Part shown: positions 28,748 to 39,038 of the stretch, piece by piece
How the letters are laid out: each line of letters starts with the position of its first letter
Numbering within the stretch: the first letter of the stretch is position 1
DNA from: Caldicellulosiruptor morganii
GTDB lineage: Bacteria > Bacillota > Thermoanaerobacteria > Caldicellulosiruptorales > Caldicellulosiruptoraceae
Length of the DNA: 64,000 nt
Assembly (NCBI RefSeq): GCF_026810225.1
Contig: NZ_CP113865.1
Coordinates: 225,001 to 289,000 of the forward strand
Direction of reading: 5' to 3'
Program-made: the position numbers and the translations under genes
Notes under the pieces: model-generated
Seen by the model: only the letters and a program-made list of their open reading frames with translations
Databases searched by the model: none
What the model was told of the DNA's origin: nothing

Positions 28748-31700
28748 ATGGGTATAAACAATAAAGTTTGTAAGATATTTGAATACCTTTTGGCAGTCAA
28801 GAATTTAAACGATATAGTAATTAGAAATATTGAGCAATATGATGAAGTAATCTGGCAAAAAGATTTGCCAGAGTATGAAGGGTGTTTTTTAAATGGCAGT
28901 GGCAAATATAAGGAAGCTTGGTTAGAAGTACATAAGCAGGAACTACCACCTGTTCCGCAATTACCTAAAATACTAAGTGATTGGGTGACATATTGTGCCG
29001 ATCCAGAAAAAGAACCAGTAGTTAAGGAACAAATTCCTAAAAAAGATAAAGCAGATTATGAAAATTTCGAGGATGACCCTGAAAGAGTAAAGGTTTTTAA
29101 AGAATGGAAAGAAAATGTATGGATTCCCTGGAAGAACGAGGCTTTACCTAAAAAGAGAATTAAAAAATTATATACAAAATTGTTTGCAATACATCAAAGA
29201 ATTCAACGTGAAGGAGAGGACGTTGAGCTTGCATGGGGGCATGGTATATTATTATGGAATGTTAACGGATTTAAGATTAAAAGGCCTGTTCTTGTAACAC
29301 CATTAGAATTACAGTTTGATGCTAAAAATGGGATATTTATGTTGTTGCCAACAAGTAAAGGGACATATTTGGAAACTGATATGCTTAACAATATTGATTT
29401 ACCATATATTAAAAGTTTGCAACAAATGGAACCTGAGATTCAGAATGCAGAAATAAATGTTTGGGATAAGGAATCAATAGAACCTATTTTAAAGGAGATA
29501 GTGCATACAATAAATCCTGGAGGTATATATTCAGATGAAGATTTTCCCCTCCAAAATATAAAGGAAGTTCCCGTAATTAGTTATTCGCCTGTCATATTTT
29601 TAAGGAAAACCAGTGGACGCATATGGCAGAAAGAATTGATTACGGTGATAGATAAAATAAGAAGCGATTATCCTATTCCTGAAACTATTAAAAGACTTGC
29701 TGTTGATGATTTAGAAGAATGTAAGAAAGAGGATGAGACAAATAATAATCAAGATAATTGGGAATCTATTGGAGAAAATTTACTATTTCCCCTTCCAGTA
29801 AATAATGAACAAAAATTGATTGCCAAGAAGTTGGCTAAAAGCCCTGGGGTAGTTGTTCAGGGACCACCTGGTACTGGGAAGAGTCATACAATTGCTAATT
29901 TAATTTGTCATTTGCTTGCACACGGAAAAAGAGTGTTAGTAACCAGTGAAAAAGAAAGGGCCTTGCGGGTTTTAAGAGATAAGATTCCAGAAGAAATTAG
30001 GCATTTGTGTGTAAGTGTGTTAGGAGGAGATTCTGCTTCTGTAAAGGAATTAGAGAGTTCAATAGAAAATATTACTGAAAATATCGATAGCTATGATCCT
30101 CAAATTTTGAAAAAGGAAGTAGAGAGGCTAAGGAATGAATTATACGAAACAAGGAAAAAGAAGACTCGATATCAAAATTTAATTAAACAGGCAGGCGAAT
30201 TGGAAAGCAAAAAGGTTAGAATTGGTAATTGCGAAATGACTCCTTTAGAAATAGCAAAATGGCTGAAAGAAAATGCTAAACATAACTGGATGCCTGATTC
30301 TATAAAAATAGATCAAGAATGTCCTTTATCCGAAGCAGAGTTAAGGAAATTTTTTGAATTATCGGGGAAGTTACGAACCAGCGATAAAGAAAGCTTAGAA
30401 AAAAAGAGACCAAAAGTATCAGAATTACCTGATTCACATATATTCAATGAAAATGTATTAAAAATTAGGACGCTTGAGCAACAAATAACCGAAAAGTTTG
30501 ATTATATAAAGGAATGGAATGTATCTCAAAATGTCTATGACCAAGTAGATGCATATAAACAAAAGATTTTGTCTATAATTAATGAACTAAAAGAGTTAAA
30601 CCAACCTTGGATGCAGTTTATTATGAAGGATTCAATATCAGGTGGGGACAGCAAAAAATTATGGAAGGTACTTATTCAGGAAAGCCGAGATATTATTAAG
30701 CAAATAAAAAATCTTGATATGGAGTTAATAGAACATGAGATTGTTTTTTCTGAAGATATTGATCCAACAGTCGCAAAAGAAAACCTAAAGGTTTTAAGAG
30801 AGAAACTAAAAGGTGTTAGGCAAATGAGCTGGTTTTTTAAAAACATTACAGGTCGTAAATATATGTATTTAATGGATAAGAATAAAATATCTTTAGACGG
30901 GCATGAAATAAGAAATGAAAATGACGTTGGTATAGTTATCAAATATATAGAGAAAAATGAAATTAAGAACAAGTTAATATTGAAGTGGAATAATATAATG
31001 AAGGACATTGGAGGCCCCCAATTATCTGATTCAATACCAAGATTTTCTTTCTATGTAGAGGAACTTATAAATAAAATAGAAAAGGGGTTACAATGGGATG
31101 ATAAAGTTGTAAAACCTTTGCAAGAATTTTTGAATGCCTTAGGTATCAAAGAGACACCTGCTTGGACTGATATAAAATGGTTTGAAAAACTTTATAATGG
31201 CATAGAAGTACCTGAATTAAAGAAAAAATTGAATGATGCCAATGAATTTTTTGAGAGTTTAAAAATTCTATTGATTGGTGGAAAGGAATCAAATAATGCT
31301 CATCCAAGCTGGATAAATCTTTTAAATGCATGTGAAGCAAAAGATACAGAGCTGTGGGATAAAGAATACTGGGAAGTTGTCCGTCTTGAAGGCTTAGAAG
31401 AGGATTATAATGTTTATTTAAACTTGAAAGACAGACTTGAAGAAATTGCACCCAAATGGGTAAAAATGATAATTGAGCAAGGTGGACAAGGTGAACCTTT
31501 AATTCCACCTGATGATTGGAAATTGGCATGGCAATGGAGACAGTGTGATACTTACCTGAAAGAGTTAGAAGAGAAAACTAATATAGAAAAATTTGAGGAA
31601 TTGTTGAAGGAAGAAGAAAAAAATGAATCACATATTTTAAGGGAACTTGTCGCAAAATCTACGTGGCTTGCGCAAATTGAAAGAACTACATATGGGCAAA

Positions 31701-33085
31701 AGAAAAGTCTGCATGCGTTTGTGCAAGCAGTTAGGAAAGTTGGGAAAGGAACGGGTAAGTATGCTAATATGTACCGAAAAGAAGTGATGGAAGAAATGCA
31801 GATTTGCAAAGAAGCCATCCCAGTTTGGATAATGCCGATACAAAAAATAATCGAGAACATAAAGCTTACAAATGATTTATTTGATGTAATAATAGTAGAC
31901 GAAAGCAGTCAGAGTAATCTATTTGCTTTATGTGCATTATTACGAGCAAAAAAAGCAGTGATAGTTGGAGATGATAATCAGATAAGTCCAGAAAGTATTG
32001 GTGTAAATGTCGGAGAAGTGCATCAACTTATTCAACATTATTTAGAGGGAATAGTGCCTCATGCCAGCAGATTTGAACTTACTACAAGCTTGTATGATAT
32101 AGCAAATCAAATTTTAGAAAGCAAAGTTGTATTAAAAGAACATTTCAGGAGTGTTCCTGAAATAATACAATTTAGTAATGATTTTATGTATGGAGGGAAA
32201 ATAATACCCTTAAGATTGCCAATGTCTCATGAAATATTTGAACCGCCTGTATCAGCAATATTTGTAGAGGAAGGATTTGTTGAAGAACATACTACTAATA
32301 AATTAATAAATAGACCTGAAGCAAAAGCAATAGTAAAACATATTGAAAAACTTTGTTCTGATCCAAAATATAATGGAAAGACAATGGGGGTTATTTCCCT
32401 TCAGGGAGATGCTCAAGCAGTACTTATTGAGGAACTTTTAAGAGAAGCAATTGGAGAAAAAGAGATGGTTGAAAGAAAGCTGATATGTGGGGATGCATAT
32501 TTCTTCCAGGGTGATGAAAGAGATATAATTTTCCTATCAATGGTTATTGCACCGAATGTTAGGTTTAGAGCATTAACCAAACGTTCTGATTATCAAAGGT
32601 TTAATGTTGCGGCAAGCAGAGCAAGAGACCAAATGTTTTTATTTCATTCAGTGCAATTAGAGGATATAAATAATCCAGAATGTGCAAGATATCGTTTATT
32701 ACAATATTGTCAAAATCCAAATAGAGTGCAACAAAAAATAGATGAAGTTAAACATTTATTTGAATCAAAGTTTGAGGAAGATGTTTACAGAATTATTTGT
32801 ACACGTGGGTATAGAGTAATACCACAAGTAAAAGTTGCGAATTTGGGCAAACGGATTGATTTGGTTGTTGAAGGAATTCGCAATAGATTAGCTATTGAAT
32901 GTGATGGAGATAAGTGGCATGGTATTGATAAATGGGAGGAGGATATAGAACGTCAACGTATTTTAGAAAGGGTTGGGTGGACATTTTGGCGTGTTCGAGG
33001 CAGTGAATTTTATAGGGATCCTGAAAAGGCTATGGCGTCTTTATGGAAAAAGTTAGATGAGATGGGAATTAAACCAATTGAATAA
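28748..33085 (+). CDS. large SF1 (Upf1/COG1112-type) helicase with C-terminal Vsr/DUF559-like nuclease domain
   Basis: The ATG at 28748 stands five bases after AAAGAGGTGG, and the product has 1,445 residues. Walker A is at about residue 374 (VVQGPPGTGKSHTIANL), with motif Ia TSEKERALRVLRDKIP. A long helical insertion (about 420-1000) with coiled coil follows. Motif II is VDESSQ near 1050, motif III VGDDNQISP, motif IV/V EHFRSVPEIIQFS and DAYFFQGDERDIIFLS, and motif VI RFNVAASRARDQMF. The C-terminus has RIDLVVEGIRNRLAIECDGDKWHG, the Asp...Glu-Cys-Asp pattern of Vsr/DUF559 PD-(D/E)XK-like nucleases, ending RVRGSEFYRDPEKAM. Helicase-nuclease fusions of this type occur in phage-defence islands. 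A defence role is inferred from this and the neighbourhood. Confidence 0.85.
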   Translation: MGINNKVCKIFEYLLAVKNLNDIVIRNIEQYDEVIWQKDLPEYEGCFLNGSGKYKEAWLEVHKQELPPVPQLPKILSDWVTYCADPEKEPVVKEQIPKKDKADYENFEDDPERVKVFKEWKENVWIPWKNEALPKKRIKKLYTKLFAIHQRIQREGEDVELAWGHGILLWNVNGFKIKRPVLVTPLELQFDAKNGIFMLLPTSKGTYLETDMLNNIDLPYIKSLQQMEPEIQNAEINVWDKESIEPILKEIVHTINPGGIYSDEDFPLQNIKEVPVISYSPVIFLRKTSGRIWQKELITVIDKIRSDYPIPETIKRLAVDDLEECKKEDETNNNQDNWESIGENLLFPLPVNNEQKLIAKKLAKSPGVVVQGPPGTGKSHTIANLICHLLAHGKRVLVTSEKERALRVLRDKIPEEIRHLCVSVLGGDSASVKELESSIENITENIDSYDPQILKKEVERLRNELYETRKKKTRYQNLIKQAGELESKKVRIGNCEMTPLEIAKWLKENAKHNWMPDSIKIDQECPLSEAELRKFFELSGKLRTSDKESLEKKRPKVSELPDSHIFNENVLKIRTLEQQITEKFDYIKEWNVSQNVYDQVDAYKQKILSIINELKELNQPWMQFIMKDSISGGDSKKLWKVLIQESRDIIKQIKNLDMELIEHEIVFSEDIDPTVAKENLKVLREKLKGVRQMSWFFKNITGRKYMYLMDKNKISLDGHEIRNENDVGIVIKYIEKNEIKNKLILKWNNIMKDIGGPQLSDSIPRFSFYVEELINKIEKGLQWDDKVVKPLQEFLNALGIKETPAWTDIKWFEKLYNGIEVPELKKKLNDANEFFESLKILLIGGKESNNAHPSWINLLNACEAKDTELWDKEYWEVVRLEGLEEDYNVYLNLKDRLEEIAPKWVKMIIEQGGQGEPLIPPDDWKLAWQWRQCDTYLKELEEKTNIEKFEELLKEEEKNESHILRELVAKSTWLAQIERTTYGQKKSLHAFVQAVRKVGKGTGKYANMYRKEVMEEMQICKEAIPVWIMPIQKIIENIKLTNDLFDVIIVDESSQSNLFALCALLRAKKAVIVGDDNQISPESIGVNVGEVHQLIQHYLEGIVPHASRFELTTSLYDIANQILESKVVLKEHFRSVPEIIQFSNDFMYGGKIIPLRLPMSHEIFEPPVSAIFVEEGFVEEHTTNKLINRPEAKAIVKHIEKLCSDPKYNGKTMGVISLQGDAQAVLIEELLREAIGEKEMVERKLICGDAYFFQGDERDIIFLSMVIAPNVRFRALTKRSDYQRFNVAASRARDQMFLFHSVQLEDINNPECARYRLLQYCQNPNRVQQKIDEVKHLFESKFEEDVYRIICTRGYRVIPQVKVANLGKRIDLVVEGIRNRLAIECDGDKWHGIDKWEEDIERQRILERVGWTFWRVRGSEFYRDPEKAMASLWKKLDEMGIKPIE

Positions 33086-33229
33086 ATGATCAAATTTTAC
33101 TGTAGAAATGAATAAAAAATTTGCTTACTTAATCTGTATTGATATTACGAAGCTGTCTAAAAACAAAATATTAAAATTTTATTCCACAACATATAGAAAA
33201 ATTAAATAAGTCAAAAAACTATATATCGT

Positions 33230-33267
33230 AAGAAAGGGGACTATCCAATTATCTTTTTGGATAGCCC
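33230..33267 (-). terminator. terminator for the minus-strand secreted-protein gene
   Basis: GGACTATCCAA at 33238-33248 pairs with TTGGATAGCCC at 33257-33267. Read on the minus strand the hairpin is followed by TTTCTT. It lies downstream of the minus-strand gene that ends at 33313. The rest of 33086-33312 holds no gene. Confidence 0.5.
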
Positions 33268-33312
33268 TTAGCCACTTATTTAATTAGCTTTTTAAAAAAG
33301 TAAAGACAAATT

Positions 33313-34313
33313 TCACTTAACCTTTGCACTTAATGTTATCTTGGACTTTTTGTTAATATCGTTTGAGGTTATTGTTATATAGGCTGACTTTGTTCCCCTG
33401 GTTTTTGGCTTTAATATTACATTGAATGAAATCTTTTCCTTTGGCTTTAGAATTTTGTTTATTACTTTATTTGCCTCAAATGAAAATTCATCAGTATCAG
33501 TACCACCGATGGTTGCAGCTGAAATTTTCAGGTTTGCAGAACCTGAGTTAGATATTGTAATAGTCTTTTTATAGGTATTGCCGATGGATACTGTGCCGAA
33601 GTTAACATTTTTTTGCTTATGCTGATTATGCCTGAAGGATTTAATGCATTGCATATTAATTGTATCTGCAGGTGACTTTTTAAAGGGTCATTGGATGTTA
33701 TGTTGAGTGTGGCTTTTTTCAGTCCTGCAGTTTTTGGATTGGCTATTATAACCAGCTGTTCTTTCTGCTTTGATTTTATAGATGTTAAAGTATTTTTCAG
33801 TTTGAAATCTGAGCTATTTGCCCCTGTAATTGAAATACTGTCTATTTTCAACATTCCAAGTCCATTGTTTGAAATATTAAGAACCAAACTTTGTGAGGAA
33901 TTTGCTTTAACATTGCCAAAATTCAAAGTCTGCTTTTCAACCTGTATTTCCGGTCTTAATGAAATGGCAGTATTTATAGAAAAATCTGTTTTGACAGCAA
34001 AGTATTTTGTTATATCCATGCTTTTTGTGGTATTATATTTATAATTAAAATCACTTGGCCCGGCACCTTCAATTGTTTTAATTTCAACCTGTTTAATTTC
34101 AATATCATTTATTGGTTTTCCAACAAAAAACTCTCTGTTGTTGTTATCAACAAAATTTGCATCACCTGTTGAATTAACTACAGCAAGAGAATTATATCCA
34201 GTATAGCATAACATGTCTGAAGAAGGATTGAGAACTTTGAAAATTTCCCAGCTGCCATAGCTTTTTGCCCATTTTATATCCCCTTGTATAATTATTTTCG
34301 TAAGACACATCAA
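33313..34313 (-). pseudogene. 3' half of an interrupted secreted choice-anchor D / ASH-domain protein
   Basis: Two overlapping minus-strand frames together encode repeats of about 100 residues with the pattern LNFGNVKANSSQSLVLNISNNG...TLNITSNDP and VNFGTVSIGNTYKKTITISN...ITITSNDI, typical of choice-anchor D / ASPM-SPD2-Hydin beta-sandwich domains. The first frame must shift at a run of seven A (T on the plus strand, 33608-33614), where one missing base breaks it. The 5' end starts in mid-protein (GDIKWAKSYG), matching the W-x-K-x-x-G repeats of the gene piece at 36134-37270. The IS110 element lies exactly between the two pieces. Confidence 0.8.
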
Positions 34314-34379
34314 AAAAACTCTAATAAAATAACAACCAAAGTTTCGGTTAACATAAGATTTTGAGTCTCATCCTTAAAA

Positions 34380-34740
34380 TAACGTCTCAAGTACTTCCTC
34401 TTTGAGAGGAAAGCAGCGCAAAGTCTCTTCCTGCTGCTTGTGGCTCCTATTCTTTAGCCACTTTAACGCTGGCCTCTTGCCAGCCATCCTAACTTTGATA
34501 TAATTCTTTCTATCTGGGCATGGAATTTACCTGTACTCGCCCCCTGGGAACGGAACTTCCTTCCGTATACCCGTGAAAAAGATTATCATTCCATTCCAGG
34601 TAAGTCTAAACTATTTGGCTGGTTGAGGCCAGCTTAAATCCTAATCAAAGCTGGTTCCTCGCATCACGTGCAAGGTTGTATACTTACCTTTGCTCGGAAT
34701 GGAAAACTCATGCCCTAATTCAATTTTAAAATCACTTGAA
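34380..34740 (+). ncRNA. candidate bridge RNA region of the IS110 element
   Basis: The segment before the transposase contains no coding frame but many hairpins: TTCCTCTTTGAGAGGAA, GTGGCT...AGCCAC, GCTGGCCTCTTGCCAGC and GGCTGGTTGAGGCCAGC. The largest is a composite stem in which TTCCATTCC (34589-34597) pairs with GGAATGGAA (34696-34704), and inside it AGGTAAGT (34598-34605) pairs with ACTTACCT (34682-34689). In IS110-group elements the left non-coding end encodes a bridge RNA whose two internal loops pair with target and donor DNA. Position and structure fit that role. The exact RNA ends and loops are not resolved here. Confidence 0.55.
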
Positions 34741-34756
34741 CGGAGGTTTAATTGCT

Positions 34757-36052
34757 ATGAATCTAAAACCTATTGCCGGGATTGATGTAGCCAAGTATTT
34801 CAGCGAAATGGTGATTATCTCTCCTACAAATGAAATAATCGCTCGCTTGACTATCCGTCACAATAATCCCTCCGACTTTGATAGGGCTATTGAAATCCTT
34901 AAAAAAGTTGAAGAGGATTTCGCAGCACGCCCTATCATCGTCATTTCAAGCCACAGGGCATTACCACAAAATCCTCTCCCGCTTCTTTACTTCTAATGGC
35001 TGGGATGTTTCAATTATCAATCCCATCCAATTCTGCCTCTATCAAAAATGCGGGAACAAGTCAAAGTAAAAAATGATAAAACTGATGCCCTGTGGATTGC
35101 ATTAACTTTAAGACTTACTGACTCTACTGTAGTACAACCTTCATCTGAAATCCTCGACTGCTTGAAAAACCTATGCCGCCAGTATTACAACCTCAGTGAT
35201 GAACTAACCTCTTACAAATACAGACTTACTTCTGTCGTCGATCAAATTATGCTCAATTTCAAAGAGATCTTCCCTGACATTTGTTCTAAAACATCCTTAG
35301 CTATACTTGAAAACTACCCAACTCCAACCGATATCTTAGGCGCTGACAGCGAAAAACTTATTTCCATCATTCAGCTAACCTCTAAAAAAAGCTATCAATG
35401 GGCCAAAGAAAAATATGAATTACTTGTCGCAAAAGCTAAACAGTTTCAACCTTTTTCTATATCAGACTTAGCAACTGTTACTATGCTTAAAGTCTATATT
35501 AACATGGTCCTGAATTTACAGCAGAATATCGACAAAATTTTTGAAGCCATAAATCAACTTGTTCAGCAATCTTCGCAATCTCAGCCTTCACTCATGGAAA
35601 ATATTAACCTCCTTCAATCTATCCCCGGCATAGGTTTTCTATCCGCTGCAACTATCCTTGCTGAAATAGGTGATTTCGAAAAATTTTCAAAACCCAACAA
35701 GCTTGTTGCTTTCTTTGGTGTAGATCCTTCCGTAAATCAATCGGGGCAATTTGTTGGCACAAAAAATAAAATGTCTAAACGTGGTTCTAAAATCTTGCGA
35801 AGAATCTTATTTACAATTGCTCTTGCCAATATCAGAACAAAAAGAAATTCTAAACCTTGTAATCCTGTATTATTCGAATACTATCAGAAAAAGTGCCAAC
35901 AAAAGCCCAAAAAAGTTGCATTAGGTGCTGTTATGAGAAAAATTATTTGTATTATCTTTGCTGTTATGCGCGATAAAAAACCTTTTGAACTTAGAACTCC
36001 AGAAGAACATATTCAAAAATACTTTAATAAAACTGCAGTTTGTAGTGCATAA
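34757..36052 (+). pseudogene. IS110-family transposase, frameshifted
   Basis: ATG 34757 follows ACGGAGGTTT. The N-terminal RuvC-like DEDD domain begins well (IAGIDVAKYFSEMVII with the first Asp). The reading frame then breaks near 34945 (ATTTCAAGCC where ATTGAAGCC would restore IEATGHYHKIL), again near 35020 (CAATTCTGCC), and again near 35050 before KNDKTDALWIALTLRL. The second acidic residue (Glu) is lost. The C-terminal Tnp_20 domain is intact, with SIPGIGFLSAATILAEIGDF, the Ser in NQSGQFVG and KMSKRGSKILRRILF. It is therefore not functional unless complemented. Confidence 0.88.
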
Positions 36053-36133
36053 ACAATTGTTCTGTTTACGAAACATTAGTTAACAATAATACTACTCAGC
36101 CTCCATATGTTATGTCAACTTCTAATGGATGGC

Positions 36134-37270
36134 TTACCTTTTTGCGCCCTCTTTAAAGAATCTTATACCATAAAATGGTGTCAAAATTTTTTTAAAAAAA
36201 CTCTTGACTTTAATTAGCTGGTCTTTTTCGGACACCTTTATGACTGTCATTCCAACAGAAGAATATCCGTTTTTTAAAGTAACAAAAGCACCATTATCCA
36301 AGGATGGGCAAATGTTGGTTGTAATACCTGATTCGGATTTTAAAAGCTTGCCCCAGATAACATTTCCATTGTCATCTATTTTGAATATAAAAGGCATCCG
36401 ACTTTCTGTATCTCCGGCACATATAAAACCATCGTCTACCTGAATATATTTAATTTCGGTTATATTGAGGTTCTTTTTGGCTTCGGGATAGTAAAGATAA
36501 TACGCTTTTGACCAGAGTAGACTCCTGTTTGCATCGTATCTTTTCAAAGTATCGAACCAGCCATTGTCTCTGTAATACATATTAGCTTGATAAATATAAC
36601 TATTATCGTCCAATTTCTTAAAATATTTTCTGGTATACCAGCCTACTCCATCAACATTAAATTCACTTATAACATTGCCCTTGCTGTCAATATCAAGAGA
36701 AAAACCGGCTGTTACATTTTCGCTTGATACTCGCACAATGCCTGAGATTGATATTGAATTGTCTTCATTTTCAACGACGTTACATGGCCACGTCTGTTCA
36801 TTGTTAGTTTCTCTGCCAAATGCCTTAAACCACCTTATATTTCCATTTGGTAGGATGTTAAGAGCTATTAGTTCTTCAGCGCCATCTTTGTTGTTAAAAT
36901 TTGATTTTGAGTAATCGACCGCCAGATAGCTTTCATCGCTAAGCTCTATTACATTGGTAAATCGGTTGTGGACTGTAGCTAAGTCTTTTTTGAGCTCAAA
37001 CATCTTTGCCCAGATGATTTTGCCATTTTCATCCACTTTTAAGATTGCAGGATGACACGCTCCAGTGTAAGGTGAAACGGTAATAGCCCCTACCAGTACA
37101 AAATTACCATCCGAGGTGTACATTGAGTTGTCTATGCCAAATCCTCCAAACCATTCTTTTACGGGTGTATTGAATTTTTCAGCAAAGGGGAAAAATTTGC
37201 TGTCAGCAAAAACAGAGGTAAAGCTGAGAAGTAATAAAGCAATAAGGAGTAGGAGAAAGATTCGTTTCAT
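36134..37270 (-). pseudogene. 5' half of the interrupted secreted protein (W-repeat beta-propeller-like part)
   Basis: This is a 378-residue frame with a clear signal peptide (KRIFLLLLIALLLLSFTSVFA). It contains repeats of the type ENGKIIWAKMF, PNGNIRWFKAFG and DNGNVIWGKLL every 60-80 residues, as in PQQ-like or quinoprotein-like propellers. Its frame stops at FFKEGAKR, but reading one base differently at the run of five A continues as KKVSHPLEVDITYGG up to the IS110 border. The rest of the protein is at 33313-34313. The product in its original form would have been a secreted protein of about 720 residues or more. The promoter side looks intact (AAAGGATG before the ATG). Confidence 0.75.
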
Positions 37271-37391
37271 AATTTTTCATCCTTTCAAAATTGATTTATG
37301 TTTTTACTATAAGTCTAATGACAGATAAATTCAATAGTTTGAATATATTTGTCCATGACATTTAAATGACAAAAAGAGGGGATATAGAATT

Positions 37392-38768
37392 ATGAGCAAT
37401 TTGGGGAAGAAACTGGAGATTTTGATGAAGGTTTTGAATATTAAAACTTCAGATTTAGCAAGGTTTTTACACATTGATTCTTCTTTAATCAGTAAATGGA
37501 AGAATAATAAAAGAATCTTGCATCCGGATTCAGAACATGCTAAGCTACTGGTTGATTATTTGGTTAATAAAATAGATGATAGTAATATTCAAAAATTAAA
37601 ATTTATTATTTCTGATATAGATGATATATCACCATCAACTGGCAAAATAATTTTTGAGTGGTTGTTTGATGACAGAGAGGATGTGGCAAGTGAATTTTCA
37701 ATAATATACAATTCAAGCTTAAAAGCATGTTCTGTATATTATGGGAACGAAGGCAGAAAAGAAGCTGTTATTAGATTTTTGGGTGAAGGGAGAAAAATTA
37801 AACCAACTGAAATGCTACTTTTAAGCCAGGAAGATATGACATGGCTTTTGTCTGACAGCAAATTTTTAGAATGCTGGGAAGAATTGATGAGAGAAAATTT
37901 ATATAACCAGCACAGGATTAAGATTGTTCATACAGTGGACAGAGATTTAAATAGTTTATCTACTATATATAGAAAGTGGATTAAATTATATTTTTGTGGA
38001 GATATTGTATCTTATTATTTACCTCACTATACTGATAATATTATTAAAATTTCTATATTTGTTCTGAAAGATTGTTCAGCTATATTATCAATGTCAGTAC
38101 AAGACAGCAAGGATAGTATAACGTTTTATTTTGATGACAGAGAAACAGTGATTAATTTGCAAAAGATATTCAATAGTTATCTTAAAAGTTGCAGGAAATT
38201 GGTATACAAAATAAAAAACATAGATGAAAGAGATATATATGATACTATTTTAGAGAAAGCTTCTCCCGGGCTAAATTATTACTATATTGGGACAATACCA
38301 TATTACCTGGATATCATCGAAACTAACAGAGATATAAAAGATAGAACTGCGCAGCATAAGATTATATTGTTTTTTGATAAACTAACTGATACGAAAGTTA
38401 AAAATGATATTTATGACAACAGAGCGATGTTTGAAGAAAAAGTAAAATCAAAAGATAATATCGCAGTAAAATTACTTATAGAGAAAATAATAAAAAAATT
38501 AAAAGAAGATAAAAATTTTCAGGTGGCACTGATTAAAAGTCAAGCACTGGATTTTGATGGTGAATTTTTTATTTCAGGTGATAATCTGGCACTGGTGTTT
38601 GGGACAGATGAAAAAACAAAACAGCCTGCCTATCTGGTATCTGAAGAACCCACAATTATAAATTCAATCATTCTCTCGATTGATAGAATATGGGAACAAA
38701 TACCAAGAATAAATAGAGATAAAAAATGGGTAATAGAAAAATTAGAACTTTTATATAAAACTATATAA
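37392..38768 (+). CDS. XRE-type helix-turn-helix protein, 458 residues, unknown effector part
   Basis: Residues 1-60 form a Cro/C1-like helix-turn-helix (GKKLEILMKVLNIKTSDLARFLHIDSSLISKWKNNKR). The remaining 400 residues are mostly helical and not recognised (ISDIDDISPSTGKIIFEWLF, later INSIILSIDRIWEQIP). It starts behind AAAGAGGGGA. The divergent position next to the broken secreted-protein gene, 121 bases away, suggests it may have regulated that gene. Large XRE proteins with unknown C-terminal sensors are common in Clostridia-like genomes. Confidence 0.75.
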   Translation: MSNLGKKLEILMKVLNIKTSDLARFLHIDSSLISKWKNNKRILHPDSEHAKLLVDYLVNKIDDSNIQKLKFIISDIDDISPSTGKIIFEWLFDDREDVASEFSIIYNSSLKACSVYYGNEGRKEAVIRFLGEGRKIKPTEMLLLSQEDMTWLLSDSKFLECWEELMRENLYNQHRIKIVHTVDRDLNSLSTIYRKWIKLYFCGDIVSYYLPHYTDNIIKISIFVLKDCSAILSMSVQDSKDSITFYFDDRETVINLQKIFNSYLKSCRKLVYKIKNIDERDIYDTILEKASPGLNYYYIGTIPYYLDIIETNRDIKDRTAQHKIILFFDKLTDTKVKNDIYDNRAMFEEKVKSKDNIAVKLLIEKIIKKLKEDKNFQVALIKSQALDFDGEFFISGDNLALVFGTDEKTKQPAYLVSEEPTIINSIILSIDRIWEQIPRINRDKKWVIEKLELLYKTI

Positions 38769-39009
38769 ATTCCAGAAACCATCTGTTCTCATCACAAAAA
38801 AGATAAAGGACTTTTGAGCGGACAAGTATTTTATATCTTATGCCCTGTCCGCCAGATTTTAATGAGGCAGCATTTCTTTTTTCTATGATCTTATCAATTT
38901 CATACGTTTTCCCATCCAGCCAGACAAATGAGATGGGGGTAATTTCTCCTTCCTTTGAAAAGTGTGCATAAACATCTACAAATATTTTTCTCATTTTTTG
39001 AAAATCCAC
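38761..39009 (-). CDS. small conserved-looking protein next to dinB
   Basis: This 82-residue protein has the pattern KIFVDVYAHFSKEGEITPISFVW and GQGIRYKILVRSKVLYLFCDENRWFLE. This recalls the short DUF6504-type proteins often found beside Y-family polymerase genes, but the match is from memory and only tentative. It lies 29 bases downstream of dinB on the same strand, so it is probably in the same SOS-controlled unit. Its 3' end overlaps the end of the convergent XRE gene by 8 bases. Confidence 0.65.
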   Translation of the reverse strand: MDFQKMRKIFVDVYAHFSKEGEITPISFVWLDGKTYEIDKIIEKRNAASLKSGGQGIRYKILVRSKVLYLFCDENRWFLEFI

Positions 39010-39038
39010 CCTTCCATTTTTATTTTTGAAAACAAATT

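Larger units (their letters stand above)
34315..36110 (+). mobile_element. IS110-family insertion element (decayed)
   Basis: The element consists of a 440-base structured non-coding left part, a broken IS110-type transposase gene and a short right part. It splits a minus-strand secreted-protein gene. Ends are estimated from where the host reading frame stops making sense on each side and are good to about 20 bases. Near the ends, GTTTCGGTTAACA (34341-34353) resembles the reverse complement of TGTTTACGAAAC (36063-36074), a weak subterminal inverted repeat. No target duplication was found, as expected for IS110. Confidence 0.8.
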
